Positions 54,238 through 62,446 are shown, counted from the stretch's first letter. The stretch is 64,000 nucleotides of DNA from Streptomyces caniscabiei (GCF_014930365.1 NZ_JABXWI010000004.1:1-64000); one strand, 5' to 3'. A program made the numbers and translations. Notes: a model not told the origin generated them from the letters alone.

Positions 54238-54701
54238 CAGCCCCAAGGCGTACTTCGACGAGGTCGTCCCCGTCGCGCCCATCGGCTTCCGTTCCCACAT
54301 GCTGCTCGGCGCCTCGGGCCGGGCCTACATCTCCTTCTGCACCGAGCGGGAGCGCGAGACGGTCCTGCGCCGCCTTCGCGAACACGACGCTCCCGGCAAC
54401 GCGTACGCCCACGACCCGGGCTGGCTGCGGCGCCTGCTGGCGACCACCCGGTCCCGCGGCTACAGCGCACGCGCACCGGAGTACGACTTCGACGGCCGCA
54501 ACTCGATCGCCGTGCCGATCCGCCTCCACGGGCAGGTTCCTGGGATGCGTCAACGTCACCTGGCGCAAGACGGTCATGTCGGCGCAGGAAGTGGCACGGC
54601 GCCACCTGGACGACCTTCAGACCGCGGTGCGTCGGATCGAAGGGCGGGCTTCGGCGGCCGCCGCCCCCTCACGACACGGTGCCGTCGGCGACGAGAGCTG
54701 A
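54238..54701 (+). pseudogene. IclR-family regulator effector domain, 5'-truncated and frameshifted
   Basis: Y-F-D-E-V-V-P-V-A-P-I-G-F-R-S-H, M-L-L-G-A-S-G-R-A-Y-I-S-F-C, then across a frameshift near 54537 G-C-V-N-V-T-W-R-K-T-V-M and a helical tail. This is the C-terminal ligand domain of an IclR regulator such as those controlling catabolic operons. The DNA-binding N-terminus is missing. Its position, divergent from the carboxylase operon, suggests it once controlled that operon. Confidence 0.75.
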
Positions 54702-54736
54702 GGAGGCCGCCCGCCCGACCGTCCTCCGCCCACGCA

Positions 54737-54905
54737 TCACCGCAGGGTCTGTGCGGCAGGCCGGCCCCTGGCAGCACGGGTGTACTTGTGCACGGTGCGC
54801 CGGTTCCGGCCGAGTGCACGGACGATCGCGCTGACACGGCGGCCCGTGCGGGCGTGTTCGCAGTCCCGCCAGGCGATCGTGGCAGTGACCGGCCATGCCC
54901 CGCCC
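54737..54905 (-). pseudogene. Helix-turn-helix transposase remnant
   Basis: R-R-V-S-A-I-V-R-A-L-G-R-N-R-R-T-V-H-K-Y-T-R-A-A looks like the HTH of ISL3- or Tn3-type transposases. The frame is short and has no neighbour. It ends at the CTAG used as target by the adjacent IS5 element. Confidence 0.45.
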
Positions 54906-54968
54906 GCGGCCCAGCGGAGCTAGGCCGTGTATCGAAAGTAGATCTTGAGCTGTGAATGATCATGGTTC

Positions 54969-55678
54969 ATGGCGCGGGGGGATCTCACGGACGAGCAGTG
55001 GGCAGTGCTGGCGCCGTTGTTGCCGAAGGGGAGGAAGCAGGGGCGGCCGCCCGTCTGGTCCCGGCGGCAGTTGATCGACGGCATACGGTTCAGAGTCCGG
55101 ACTGGAGTTCCGTGGCGGGACGTCCCCGTCGAGTACGGGCCGTGGGGCCGGGTCTACGACCTGTTCCGCCGGTGGCAGCGGAACGGCGCTTGGCACCGGA
55201 TCCTCACCCGCCTCCAGTCCCTGGCCGACGCGAAGGGCGCGATCGTGTGGGACCTGAGCGTCGACTCCACGGTGTGCCGCGCCCATCAGCACGCGGCCGA
55301 GGCCCGCAAGCGGGGCGACCTGCAGAAGGAATCGCCGGGCGGCATCTTCAACGAGCCCCATGATCACGGGCTGGGAAGATCACGCGGCGGCTTCACCACC
55401 AAGCTGCACCTGGCCGTCGAACAGAGTCAGAAACCCATGTCGATCGTGCTCACGGCAGGACAGCGCGGGGACTCGCCGCAGTTCGAACCCGTGCTGAAGC
55501 TCGGATCCCGCGGCGGCCGGCCCCCGCACTTCGACCCGGCCGACTACCGCGAGCGCCACGCGGTCGAGTGCGGATCAACCGTCTCAAGAGGAACCGTGCT
55601 GTCGCCACCCGATACGACAAGCTGGCGGTCCGCTACGAGGCGACCGTCCTCATAGCGGCCATCGGCGAATGGCTATAA
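54969..55678 (+). pseudogene. IS5-family transposase with internal deletion and frameshift
   Basis: Well-preserved N-terminal two-thirds: L-T-D-E-Q-W-A-V-L-A-P-L-L-P, W-D-L-S-V-D-S-T-V-C-R-A-H-Q-H (first catalytic Asp) and S-R-G-G-F-T-T-K-L-H-L. After F-E-P-V-L the sequence jumps to [11 protein letters not shown], losing about 45 residues with the second Asp. A one-base shift near 55570 then moves the tail (I-N-R-L-K-R-N-R-A-V-A-T-R-Y-D-K-L, ending E-W-L) to another frame. It cannot move itself but could be moved by a relative. Confidence 0.85.
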
Positions 55679-55728
55679 CCAGCGCACATCAAGCGCGTCC
55701 AAACCAGCCCGCAGGCATAAAGGTGCTC

Positions 55729-56442
55729 TCACTCCACAGCAGCATTGAGGAGGATCTGCGCCAGCTCGCGCGGCTGGGAGAACATCGGCCAATGGCCGGT
55801 GTCCATCTTGGCCAGCCGCCAGTGCTTGCTGGTCAGCAGCTCGGCCACATCTTCGTCGGGCTCGGCGTCGTCGGGCTCGGCCCCCGGCATCACGCACAGG
55901 ATGTACGTCGCCGGAAGTTCACCGAGCGGCCCCGCCAGCACAGCGGGCTCGGTCAGCGTGGCACCTGGGTGAGGCGTCGCGCCACGCACGAGGCGTGCGA
56001 TCTGCTCATCGGTGAGACCTTCGCCGTCGTAGTGAGCAGCTGGCGCGGGCGGCCAGAACCCCCCGTTCTCGGCGATCGATGCTTTCACTGCCGCCCCGCC
56101 GTCCGGCCAGGCGGAGACAAACGACCTGCCGTCAGTGGGAACACTTGAGTCGACGAACACCACGCGGGTCAGTCGGTCACCGATCCGCTCCGCGGCCTGA
56201 CCGACCGGGATGCCCGAGTAACTGTGACCCACAAGAACCACGTCACGCAGACCCTGGCGTTCCACCTCGGCAACGATGTCCTGGACGTGAGTCGCTTGCC
56301 CTGCCGGTACACCCCGCTTGTCAGCGAGACCGGACAGCGTCAACGGATAGACGCCGTGGCCAGCCGCACGCAGATACGGCACCACCTCGCCCCACGCCCA
56401 CGCCCCGAGCCGTGCACCGGCAACCAGCACGAAATTCACCAT
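55729..56442 (-). CDS. Alpha/beta hydrolase carried by the IS5-type element, 237 aa
   Basis: Complete EstC/HNL-like alpha/beta hydrolase: N-F-V-L-V-A-G-A-R-L-G-A-W-A-W start, nucleophile elbow G-H-S-Y-S-G (Ser), V-F-V-D-S-S-V-P, and C-terminal D-T-G-H-W-P-M-F-S-Q-P with the catalytic His. Relatives are esterases of polyketide or pyrethroid type, or hydroxynitrile lyases. It lies convergent with the dead transposase, inside the element's terminal repeats, 42 bases from the right repeat. The ribosome site is weak. Confidence 0.85.
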   Translation of the reverse strand: MVNFVLVAGARLGAWAWGEVVPYLRAAGHGVYPLTLSGLADKRGVPAGQATHVQDIVAEVERQGLRDVVLVGHSYSGIPVGQAAERIGDRLTRVVFVDSSVPTDGRSFVSAWPDGGAAVKASIAENGGFWPPAPAAHYDGEGLTDEQIARLVRGATPHPGATLTEPAVLAGPLGELPATYILCVMPGAEPDDAEPDEDVAELLTSKHWRLAKMDTGHWPMFSQPRELAQILLNAAVE

Positions 56443-56500
56443 GCCCGCACCGTAGCCGGGCAGCTTGACGATCTTCTAGGAAATACTTTCGATACAGGCC

Positions 56501-57670
56501 CTAGGAGACTCCGCCGGGGTCGGCGGTGAGGACGCGGCCCCGGATCGTGGTGTCGCCGCCGGCCGCCATGTCCGCCCACGACAGGAACACGGTGTCGGGC
56601 GAGCCGTTGCCGAACAAGGCAGCGGCACTGAGGTGGAAGCGGTTGCCGTCGGTACCGGAGCTGACCGTGGCCTTCGGTCCGATCTCCAGCTGGGTGTCCG
56701 AGCAGAGCTGGGCCATCACGGTGGGAACGGTCACGACGGTGTCCGCGCTCTTCTCCACCCAGGCCAGCACGAACCTCCCGCCCGGAAGGGCCGTCAGCGC
56801 CGGAGAGGTGCGGTTGAAGTGCTTCGGTGAGCCCGCTGAAGCGCTGATGACGACGCCCTCCGCCGCCGGGTCGATGACAGCGGCCGAGACCGTGCTCTGG
56901 AGGACTCCGAGGTCGCTGTTGACCGTCGGTCTGATGTGCGCGGCGACAAAGCGCCTGTTGTCGAGGCCGGTCAGCGCGCCGCGCCCCGTGAAGCCCGCGA
57001 TGTTGGGGTGCTTCTCGCCGGTCCGGGGGGTTCCGTCGAATCCGAAGACTCGGTAGATGAGTCCGCCGCCGCCCACAGGTCGGCCGTCCGTCCAGGCCAC
57101 GACGTAGTCCCCGTCGCTCAGGAGCGTCACGGACGCATCGGTGTGGAAGGCCGCAGTGGTGTTCACGGCGATCTCCGGGCCCGCCTTCTGTCCTTCGGGG
57201 GTGAAGCGCTGCGCGCGTACGCGCTGCTCCATCGAGGCGCCCGTCCAGGTGACCAGGCAGCCGCCGTCGATCATCCGCGTGACCGTGGGCGGGAACCGTG
57301 GGTCGATGTCGGCGGTGCTGACCTGGACGGGCGGCCCGGCGGGCTGCCCTCCGGCGAACCGGCGCAGCACCACCGCGGGCATCGGCGGGGGCAGGTTGAA
57401 GGGTTGCTCGATCCATGCCGCGAAGGTGGCGCTCCCCACGGAGTCCACGAAGGGCCACCGGCGGTTCGTGTTACCGCCGGGCGGGCTCGCCACGCTGGCG
57501 AGGAACTCCGTACCGACCTTCGTGCCGGCGAAGTCGAGCCGCTGTCCCTTGATGTCCGCGGCGGCGTCGTCCGCCCAGAGCGCGGTGAACTGGCCACTGG
57601 TGTTCAGCGCGTCGGCGCACGGTTGCGACTGGCCTCCTACGAGAGACGTGTTCACGACGAAGTCACCCAT
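56501..57670 (-). CDS. Beta-propeller-like protein, 389 aa, family not recognised
   Basis: Repeating strand pattern such as Q-F-T-A-L-W-A-D, G-G-C-L-V-T-W-T-G, G-D-Y-V-V-A-W-T-D-G-R and G-R-F-V-L-A-W-V-E about every 50-60 residues, which suggests a six- or seven-bladed propeller. There is no signal peptide or catalytic motif, so it looks cytoplasmic or exported by another route. It is on the same strand as a YncE-like propeller 149 bases upstream, likely one transcription unit. Its TAG stop lies in the CTAG target of the IS5-type insertion. Confidence 0.65.
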   Translation of the reverse strand: MGDFVVNTSLVGGQSQPCADALNTSGQFTALWADDAAADIKGQRLDFAGTKVGTEFLASVASPPGGNTNRRWPFVDSVGSATFAAWIEQPFNLPPPMPAVVLRRFAGGQPAGPPVQVSTADIDPRFPPTVTRMIDGGCLVTWTGASMEQRVRAQRFTPEGQKAGPEIAVNTTAAFHTDASVTLLSDGDYVVAWTDGRPVGGGGLIYRVFGFDGTPRTGEKHPNIAGFTGRGALTGLDNRRFVAAHIRPTVNSDLGVLQSTVSAAVIDPAAEGVVISASAGSPKHFNRTSPALTALPGGRFVLAWVEKSADTVVTVPTVMAQLCSDTQLEIGPKATVSSGTDGNRFHLSAAALFGNGSPDTVFLSWADMAAGGDTTIRGRVLTADPGGVS

Positions 57671-57702
57671 GATCGTCCTCCGGTTCCTGAGGGGGCATGG
57701 TG

Positions 57703-57756
57703 GGGCTGATGTGTGTGGTCGGGCTGATGTGTGTGGCCGGGCTGATCTGTGTGGTG
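57703..57756. repeat. Three 18-bp tandem repeats between two propeller genes
   Basis: Units GGGCTGATGTGTGTGGTC, GGGCTGATGTGTGTGGCC and GGGCTGATCTGTGTGGTG follow head to tail, in the gap upstream of the 389-aa propeller gene. Confidence 0.8.
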
Positions 57757-57819
57757 TGGCTTACGCGCTTGGTGGGCCTGAGGCAGGACCCTCCGGCGGG
57801 GCGGGGCCGGCGCCGTCCG

Positions 57820-58734
57820 TCAACCATCTGCGGGGGCGAGGACCGAGACGGTACCGTCGGCCTCGTTGGCCACATACACATGCATGCTGTGCGGCTCGTA
57901 GGCCACGCCCGCCGCAGCGGACCCGGCGTGGACGGTGGCGGCGACGCTGTGGGATGCGGCATCGATGATCGTCAGCGTGCCGTCCGTATGGCTGACGTGG
58001 ACATCGCCCCGAGGGTTCAGCGCCACGTCGATCGGGGGTGCGACGACATCGACGTCGTGGACGCCGCCGGTGGTCGTATCGATCACGGACACCGTGTGGG
58101 AGCCGGAGTTCGCGACGTACACGCGGTCCCGCTCGATGTCGATGGCGATGCCGGTGGGGCGCTGCCCCACGGGGATGGTCACGGGGAACTCGCCGGCCTC
58201 GGGGGTGAGCATGGAGACGGTGTCGAAGTCGGGTCGGGTGACGTACAAGTGGTGGTGGAAGGGATGGAGGGCGACCCCGAGGGCACCGGGTACGTCGATG
58301 AAACCGCCCAGCTGGGGCGGGGTGCTGCTGGTGTGGATCACCGCGATACGGCCGACGGCGCGGAAGGTGGCGTAGGCGCGGCTCGCGAAGTGGTCGACAA
58401 CCACCCTCGTCGTGTCGGGTGCTGAAGCGGGCGGCACGCCTGTGGCGATCGTGTTGGTGGCGGTGTTCAACCTGTCGATGACCGAGACGGCGCCGCCGCC
58501 GTTGGCGACGTAGGTGCCGAACTGCGGGTCGATCGCCACACTTTGCGGGGCGATTCCGACCTGGATGGTCTTCTTGACGGTGTCGGTCGAGGAATTGATC
58601 ACCGACACGGTGTTGTCACCGCTGTTGGTGACGAATACCTGGTTGTTGCCGTCGGCGGCGAGCCCGACGGGCTTCGCCCCCACCGGGATGATGCCGACGA
58701 CGTGCAGGGCCTGGGCGTTGGATGTGTCACTCAT
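57820..58734 (-). CDS. YncE/YVTN-type beta-propeller protein, 304 aa
   Basis: Seven-bladed YVTN propeller: repeats such as Q-V-F-V-T-N-S-G-D-N-T-V-S-V-I-N, R-V-Y-V-A-N-S-G-S-H-T-V-S-V-I-D and H-V-Y-V-A-N-E-A-D-G-T-V-S-V-L recur with about 42-residue spacing. No signal peptide is visible, although most YncE-like proteins are exported. Possible roles are protein or surface binding; no catalytic residues are evident. ATG at 58734; a GTG four codons upstream is an alternative. Likely co-transcribed with the propeller gene downstream. Confidence 0.82.
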   Translation of the reverse strand: MSDTSNAQALHVVGIIPVGAKPVGLAADGNNQVFVTNSGDNTVSVINSSTDTVKKTIQVGIAPQSVAIDPQFGTYVANGGGAVSVIDRLNTATNTIATGVPPASAPDTTRVVVDHFASRAYATFRAVGRIAVIHTSSTPPQLGGFIDVPGALGVALHPFHHHLYVTRPDFDTVSMLTPEAGEFPVTIPVGQRPTGIAIDIERDRVYVANSGSHTVSVIDTTTGGVHDVDVVAPPIDVALNPRGDVHVSHTDGTLTIIDAASHSVAATVHAGSAAAGVAYEPHSMHVYVANEADGTVSVLAPADG

Positions 58735-59125
58735 CGCACGACTCACGTCCGTTGTGGTGGTCTGGACGATTCAGCTGTGCCGACGGCGCGCGTACACGAA
58801 GGTCCCCGGCACCGAATTCCCTGGAGCCCGCACCACGAGTCAATCCCAGTATCCCAACGGTCGTCGAGCACGGCATCCCGGGGATGACGACGCCTCTCCG
58901 ACAACACCGGGTGATCAGCCGGGGGTCGGACGAGCCTGGCGCCCGCAGCTCGTCGTCCTGTCGGAGGGCGACGAGCTGACGGCCTCGGACGTCGAGGCGG
59001 AGTGGAGTACGCGCCTGCGACGCACTCTGCTGGGCGATCCGGCCACCGCCTCCCAACTCCAGCCGGTGCTGGACGAATTGATGCTGGTCGGGTCGGCCGG
59101 CAGATCGCGACTGTCCACACCACGA
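58735..59125. other. No intact gene; possible plus-strand coding fragment
   Basis: A plus-strand frame at about 58900-59110 (G-D-E-L-T-A-S-D-V-E-A-E-W-S-T-R-L-R-R-T-L-L-G-D-P-A-T-A) reads like the acidic helical C-terminal segment of conflict-system effector proteins. A second frame just after it reads V-H-T-T-I-T-F-G-T-S-P. No start or full domain is found. Confidence 0.3.
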
Positions 59126-59524
59126 TCACCTTCGGCACGTCTCCTCAACCCGGTGGGTCAAGTAGGTCGGTGGTTCGGCGTGCTCTATTGGATCTGTTGG
59201 TGCCGCGGACGATGGGCGCGCTGGAGCAATGGCTCCGGCCGCACACCAACGGGAGAGACATGAATCCGCTGAGGAGCCGTCGGGTACGAGCGTGGGGCCG
59301 CGTCCCCGCAGATGCAGTTCGCGGTCCTCGCTGTAGTCGACCTCCAGCACGGGACACCGCCAGCGCATGCACGGCCCCAGCCCGGCCGGGAGACCATCGG
59401 TGCCGCCGTCGAGCAGGGCGCGGACGGATCGGTCGGCGTCGACGTGTCCCGTATGTGATCGCTGTGCGGAAGGATCGCGACGTCGCAGTAGGTCCGGACC
59501 GTCCGGACGATGGATACGGAGCAT
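59126..59524 (-). CDS. Hypothetical protein, 132 aa
   Basis: The ATG at 59524 has an excellent ribosome site (GCGAGGAGAG) six bases upstream, and the first 85 codons have G/C-rich third positions. The product starts L-R-I-H-R-P-D-G-P-D-L-L-R-R-R-D and contains M-R-W-R-C-P-V-L-E-V-D-Y-S-E-D-R-E-L. Codon bias weakens in the last third, so the C-terminus may be spurious. The family is not recognised. Confidence 0.45.
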   Translation of the reverse strand: MLRIHRPDGPDLLRRRDPSAQRSHTGHVDADRSVRALLDGGTDGLPAGLGPCMRWRCPVLEVDYSEDRELHLRGRGPTLVPDGSSADSCLSRWCAAGAIAPARPSSAAPTDPIEHAEPPTYLTHRVEETCRR

Positions 59525-59639
59525 GCAACTCTCCTCGCTGAGCTGGGTATTTGCGCTCGGACGCAAAGGCATGTCGACGCCGCACAGGACATGACAAGGT
59601 TCTCCTCGGCAACTTCGACAGGGGAGGAACCAGTGAACG

Positions 59640-60152
59640 GTTTATCCGTGTTCGGTACGTGGGCATGACGGGGCGCGGTCACCGCCGCGGCGGTCATGCC
59701 GACGGGAGTGGGGCTGGCGCCGTCGGCGCGGGCGAGGGTGTCCCGGGGCGGCATATACGGCTCCGGAGTGGTGACGGACGACTGGGGGACGCTGGGGCCG
59801 CCTCTCCACCACGAGCAACTCGCACAACGTCGTGGTGGGCCTCTGGCAGTCCATCCTGATAGCCGACGATTACCTGCCGGGAGGCAGTGCCGACTGCTAT
59901 TCCGGGCCCAACACCAAAGCGGCGACGATCAGATGGCGGGACGACCGCAACCTCGGTGCTGACGGGATCGTCGGCCCGCTGACGTTCGGCAGGGCGGACA
60001 ACAACCTCAACTGGGTCGGGTCCGAAATCCGGTACGCCGGAAGCGATCTGAACCTCTACAACATGCACCGGACGACTTCCGGCCGGTGGTACGCCGACGG
60101 TGGCGGCAGCACGGTCTGCTTCAGCTGCACCAGCACCAACGGTTGCCCCTGA
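59640..60152 (+). pseudogene. Secreted peptidoglycan-binding-domain protein, frameshifted
   Basis: A hydrophobic export-type segment (V-T-A-A-A-V-M-P-T-G-V-G-L-A-P-S-A-R-A) and R-G-G-I-Y-G-S-G-V-V-T-D-D are followed, after a one-base shift near 59785, by G-L-W-Q-S-I-L-I-A-D-D-Y-L-P and then a PG_binding_1-type motif D-R-N-L-G-A-D-G-I-V-G-P-L-T-F-G. The C-terminal Gly/Ser/Cys-rich tail (C-F-S-C-T-S-T-N-G-C-P) is intact. The signal peptide start is unclear, so a second lesion is likely. Confidence 0.6.
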
Positions 60153-60250
60153 CCTCCGACCGACGGGCCCCGCCCGCCACCGGATCGTGGCCGCCCGGAC
60201 CTGTCGCCCTGCCCGGCACCATGGCCGCCACTCACCTTGGAGAAGACATC

Positions 60251-60625
60251 GTGCGCACCCGCACCCACCGCTTGGCCCTCGCCTTCGGCACCGTCGTACT
60301 GGCCGCCGGGGGGCTGCTGACCGGCGCCCCCACGGCGAGTGCCGCGGCGGCCGAGACCTACTGCGACCACATCGACGATTCCGCTCGCCCCACGGTCCGC
60401 CCCGGGGACACGGGGGACGCTGTCCGCCAGGTGCAGTGCCTCATCAACTTCTACAGCAAATACTCCAACTGGCTTGAGGAAGACGGAGGTTACGGCCCGA
60501 AGACACTGGAGGGCGTGCACTGGGTGCAGACCTGCAACGCCACCACCGGCGGTGCGGACGGCGTCGTCGGCCCCAGCACGTGGTCCGCCCTCTACACCCC
60601 CAAGCCCGCCTGCGCCCTCTCGTGA
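60251..60625 (+). CDS. Secreted peptidoglycan-binding protein, 124 aa
   Basis: Signal peptide (R-T-R-T-H-R-L, Ala/Leu core, cut after P-T-A-S-A-A) and one PG_binding_1 domain: V-R-P-G-D-T-G-D-A-V-R-Q-V-Q-C-L-I-N, then D-G-G-Y-G-P-K-T-L-E-G-V and A-D-G-V-V-G-P-S-T-W-S-A-L. Such domains bind muropeptides, and here there is no catalytic part. GTG at 60251, with GGAGAAG upstream. It lies 41 bases ahead of a PGRP amidase gene and is probably co-expressed with it. Confidence 0.85.
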   Translation: MRTRTHRLALAFGTVVLAAGGLLTGAPTASAAAAETYCDHIDDSARPTVRPGDTGDAVRQVQCLINFYSKYSNWLEEDGGYGPKTLEGVHWVQTCNATTGGADGVVGPSTWSALYTPKPACALS

Positions 60626-60666
60626 CAGCCGCATCCCGCGGATCCACCCGACAGGAAGACCACACC

Positions 60667-61428
60667 ATGACTACCTCGGACTTCCACGGCTCCCGAAACA
60701 CGGTACGGACGGCCCCACCCGTCTCCCGACGTGTGTTCCTCGGCGCCCTCGGAACCGCCGCCGCGCTCAGCGCCGTGCCGCGTCCGCCCGCCGCGGCGGC
60801 TGCCACGTCCGCTGCCTACCCGTTGCTGACCCGTGCGCAGTGGGGCGCGGACGAGAGACTGCGTTTCGCCGCCGACGGCACCGAGATCTGGCCGCCGCAG
60901 TACTACCCCGTCCAGACGATCAGTGTTCACCACACCGGCGACAACATCTACAACCCGGATCCGGCCGCCTGGATCCGCTCGCTCTACCGCACCGATGTGC
61001 AGGTCGACGGCTACGGCGACATCGGCTACAACTACCTGATCGACGAGAACGGCCGGGTGTACGAGGGGCGTTGGTCCGGAACCGACGGTACGGTCGCGCA
61101 TGATGCCGCGGGACGGCTCGTCACCGGGGCGCACATCCGGGAGTACAACACCGGAAACATCGGCATCGTGCTGCTGGGCACACTGATCGACACGCCCGCG
61201 TCGCCCGCCGCGCGCAACGCGCTGGTCCAGCTCCTGGCCGACCTCGCCGCGCGGCACTCGATCGCCCCCTTGGGCAAGGTGGTCTACCGCAATCCCGTCA
61301 GCGGGGTCAGCCGGCCCGCGCCGGCCATCGGCGGGCACCGCCACTGGGCGGACACCACCTGCCCGGGCACGCTGTTCACCGCCATGCCGGGCATCCGTGA
61401 GGAAGTCGCCGCCTTGATCGCCGGTTGA
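60667..61428 (+). CDS. Tat-exported N-acetylmuramoyl-L-alanine amidase (PGRP type), 253 aa
   Basis: Twin-arginine signal S-R-R-V-F-L-G-A-L, Ala-rich core cut near A-A-A-A-T-S. The amidase_2/PGRP domain has zinc ligands His in I-S-V-H-H-T-G and His/Cys in H-R-H-W-A-D-T-T-C-P-G, with the catalytic-region G-D-I-G-Y-N-Y-L and N-T-G-N-I-G-I. It cuts the bond between MurNAc and L-Ala in the wall. Last of three consecutive wall-associated genes (one broken peptidoglycan-binding gene, one intact, then this). Confidence 0.9.
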   Translation: MTTSDFHGSRNTVRTAPPVSRRVFLGALGTAAALSAVPRPPAAAAATSAAYPLLTRAQWGADERLRFAADGTEIWPPQYYPVQTISVHHTGDNIYNPDPAAWIRSLYRTDVQVDGYGDIGYNYLIDENGRVYEGRWSGTDGTVAHDAAGRLVTGAHIREYNTGNIGIVLLGTLIDTPASPAARNALVQLLADLAARHSIAPLGKVVYRNPVSGVSRPAPAIGGHRHWADTTCPGTLFTAMPGIREEVAALIAG

Positions 61429-61476
61429 CGCGTCGTCGTCGAGCCACTGCCTCAACTCAGCTGGATTGCCGGTCGA

Positions 61477-61638
61477 GTCGAGGCGACCGTGTTCGTCAGC
61501 CCGCGCGACGTCTGCCCGGACGCCATCGGCTTCGCCCGGCTCTCGTACGATCAGGCCCGGACTCTGCTGGATGAGCACGCGGCCGTACGCGGGCCAGGCA
61601 GGCCGGGAGCTGGAAGGAGCTCCGGCCGAGCCTGCTGA
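61477..61638 (+). pseudogene. Tyrosine recombinase fragment
   Basis: [37 protein letters not shown] corresponds by eye to the segment just before the catalytic H-x-x-R of a group of Streptomyces integrases. It breaks off before that motif. 61639-61788 holds nothing recognisable. Confidence 0.55.
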
Positions 61639-61788
61639 CGTGGCGTGGCGGACGAACGGCGAGAGGCGGGCGACAGCCCTGTCACGGATGCTTCGAACGT
61701 CGTGGGGCGCGTATCGCAGCTGCTCGGCCGGGCCCGGTCAGCCCACCCGCGGCGAGGGCGTCGTTGATGCAGGTGTGGATGGCGAGGC

Positions 61789-61995
61789 TCACCCGTCGCC
61801 CGACTTGATCCATGGCCATTGGACGATGCAGACCACGACGGGTGCGACGAACATGGCCAGCAGCCACAAGCCCACGCTCGCCGGCGAGTAGATGTAGTAC
61901 CGCCAATGCTCCGGCAGGGGCGACGGCGCGAGCAGGAGCGCGATCAGCGCGGCCCATGTGACCAGCACTGCTACTGCCATGCGTGCTGCGGCCAT
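61789..61995 (-). CDS. Small two-helix membrane protein, 68 aa
   Basis: Two hydrophobic segments (A-V-L-V-T-W-A-A-L-I-A-L-L-L and L-W-L-L-A-M-F-V-A-P-V-V-V-C-I-V) around a short loop with E-H-W-R-Y-Y-I-Y-S-P. I choose the ATG at 61995, with TGAGGGGG seven bases upstream; a GTG at 62001 is too close to it. Function unknown. Confidence 0.65.
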   Translation of the reverse strand: MAAARMAVAVLVTWAALIALLLAPSPLPEHWRYYIYSPASVGLWLLAMFVAPVVVCIVQWPWIKSGDG

Positions 61996-62215
61996 CGCCA
62001 CGCCCCCTCAACGGTTCTCGTCTCTTCGAATCGGATCATAGGGCGGCTGAGATGATCTCGATGCGGCTGGTGTGATCACGGCGTCCGACCCGGTGGCGAG
62101 GTGGACGCGGTGGAGGAACTGGGTTGAGTGCCCGTAAGAGCAGTGAAGAAACCAAGGAAATCGACCGTGTGTTCTCGCATTTGCCGGGCACGAGGAGCGA
62201 CGGAGGTTGATAACT

Positions 62216-62386
62216 ATGGTTCCCCTGCTTCTCGTTCTTCTGCTGGCTCTGATCCTCTTCGGCGCGGGCTTCGCGCTGAAGGCACTGTGGTGGATCGCCG
62301 TCATCGTGCTGGTCGTCTGGCTGCTCGGCTTCGTCATGCGCTCCGCGGACACAGGCGGCCGTAGGGGACGTTGGTATCGCTGGTAG
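62216..62386 (+). CDS. Small hydrophobic protein, 56 aa
   Basis: M-V-P-L-L-L-V-L-L-L-A-L-I-L-F-G-A-G-F then L-W-W-I-A-V-I-V-L-V-V-W-L-L-G-F-V-M-R: two membrane helices and an Arg/Gly-rich tail. It is a familiar tiny Streptomyces membrane protein of unknown role, often stress-linked. CGGAGG lies nine bases before the ATG, and a strong terminator follows 14 bases after the stop, which supports a real, monocistronic gene. Confidence 0.75.
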   Translation: MVPLLLVLLLALILFGAGFALKALWWIAVIVLVVWLLGFVMRSADTGGRRGRWYRW

Positions 62387-62400
62387 GCGAAGCAGCAGCA

Positions 62401-62438
62401 TGCTTGTGGGCTCCGGATCCACCCGGAGCCCACAAGCA
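62401..62438. terminator. Strong 16-bp hairpin terminator
   Basis: TGCTTGTGGGCTCCGG / CCGGAGCCCACAAGCA with loop ATCCAC: perfect 16-pair stem just after the small hydrophobic protein gene; symmetric, so it may act on both strands. Confidence 0.88.
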
Positions 62439-62446
62439 CGTCCTGG

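Larger units (their letters stand above)
54924..56500. mobile_element. IS5-family-type element with an alpha/beta-hydrolase cargo, about 1.58 kb
   Basis: Left end GCCGTGTATCGAAAGTA (54924-54940) and right end, read inward, GGCCTGTATCGAAAGTA (complement of 56484-56500) agree at 15 of 17 positions. Both ends are flanked by CTAG (54920-54923 and 56501-56504), which fits the YTAR target duplication of IS5. Between them lie a deleted IS5 transposase gene and, in the other direction, an intact hydrolase gene. The right CTAG contains the stop codon of the neighbouring propeller gene, which is left intact. Confidence 0.8.

Noticed and set aside
57703..57756. Possible CRISPR or iteron array
   Set aside because: Three 18-bp units without spacers and no replication gene nearby.
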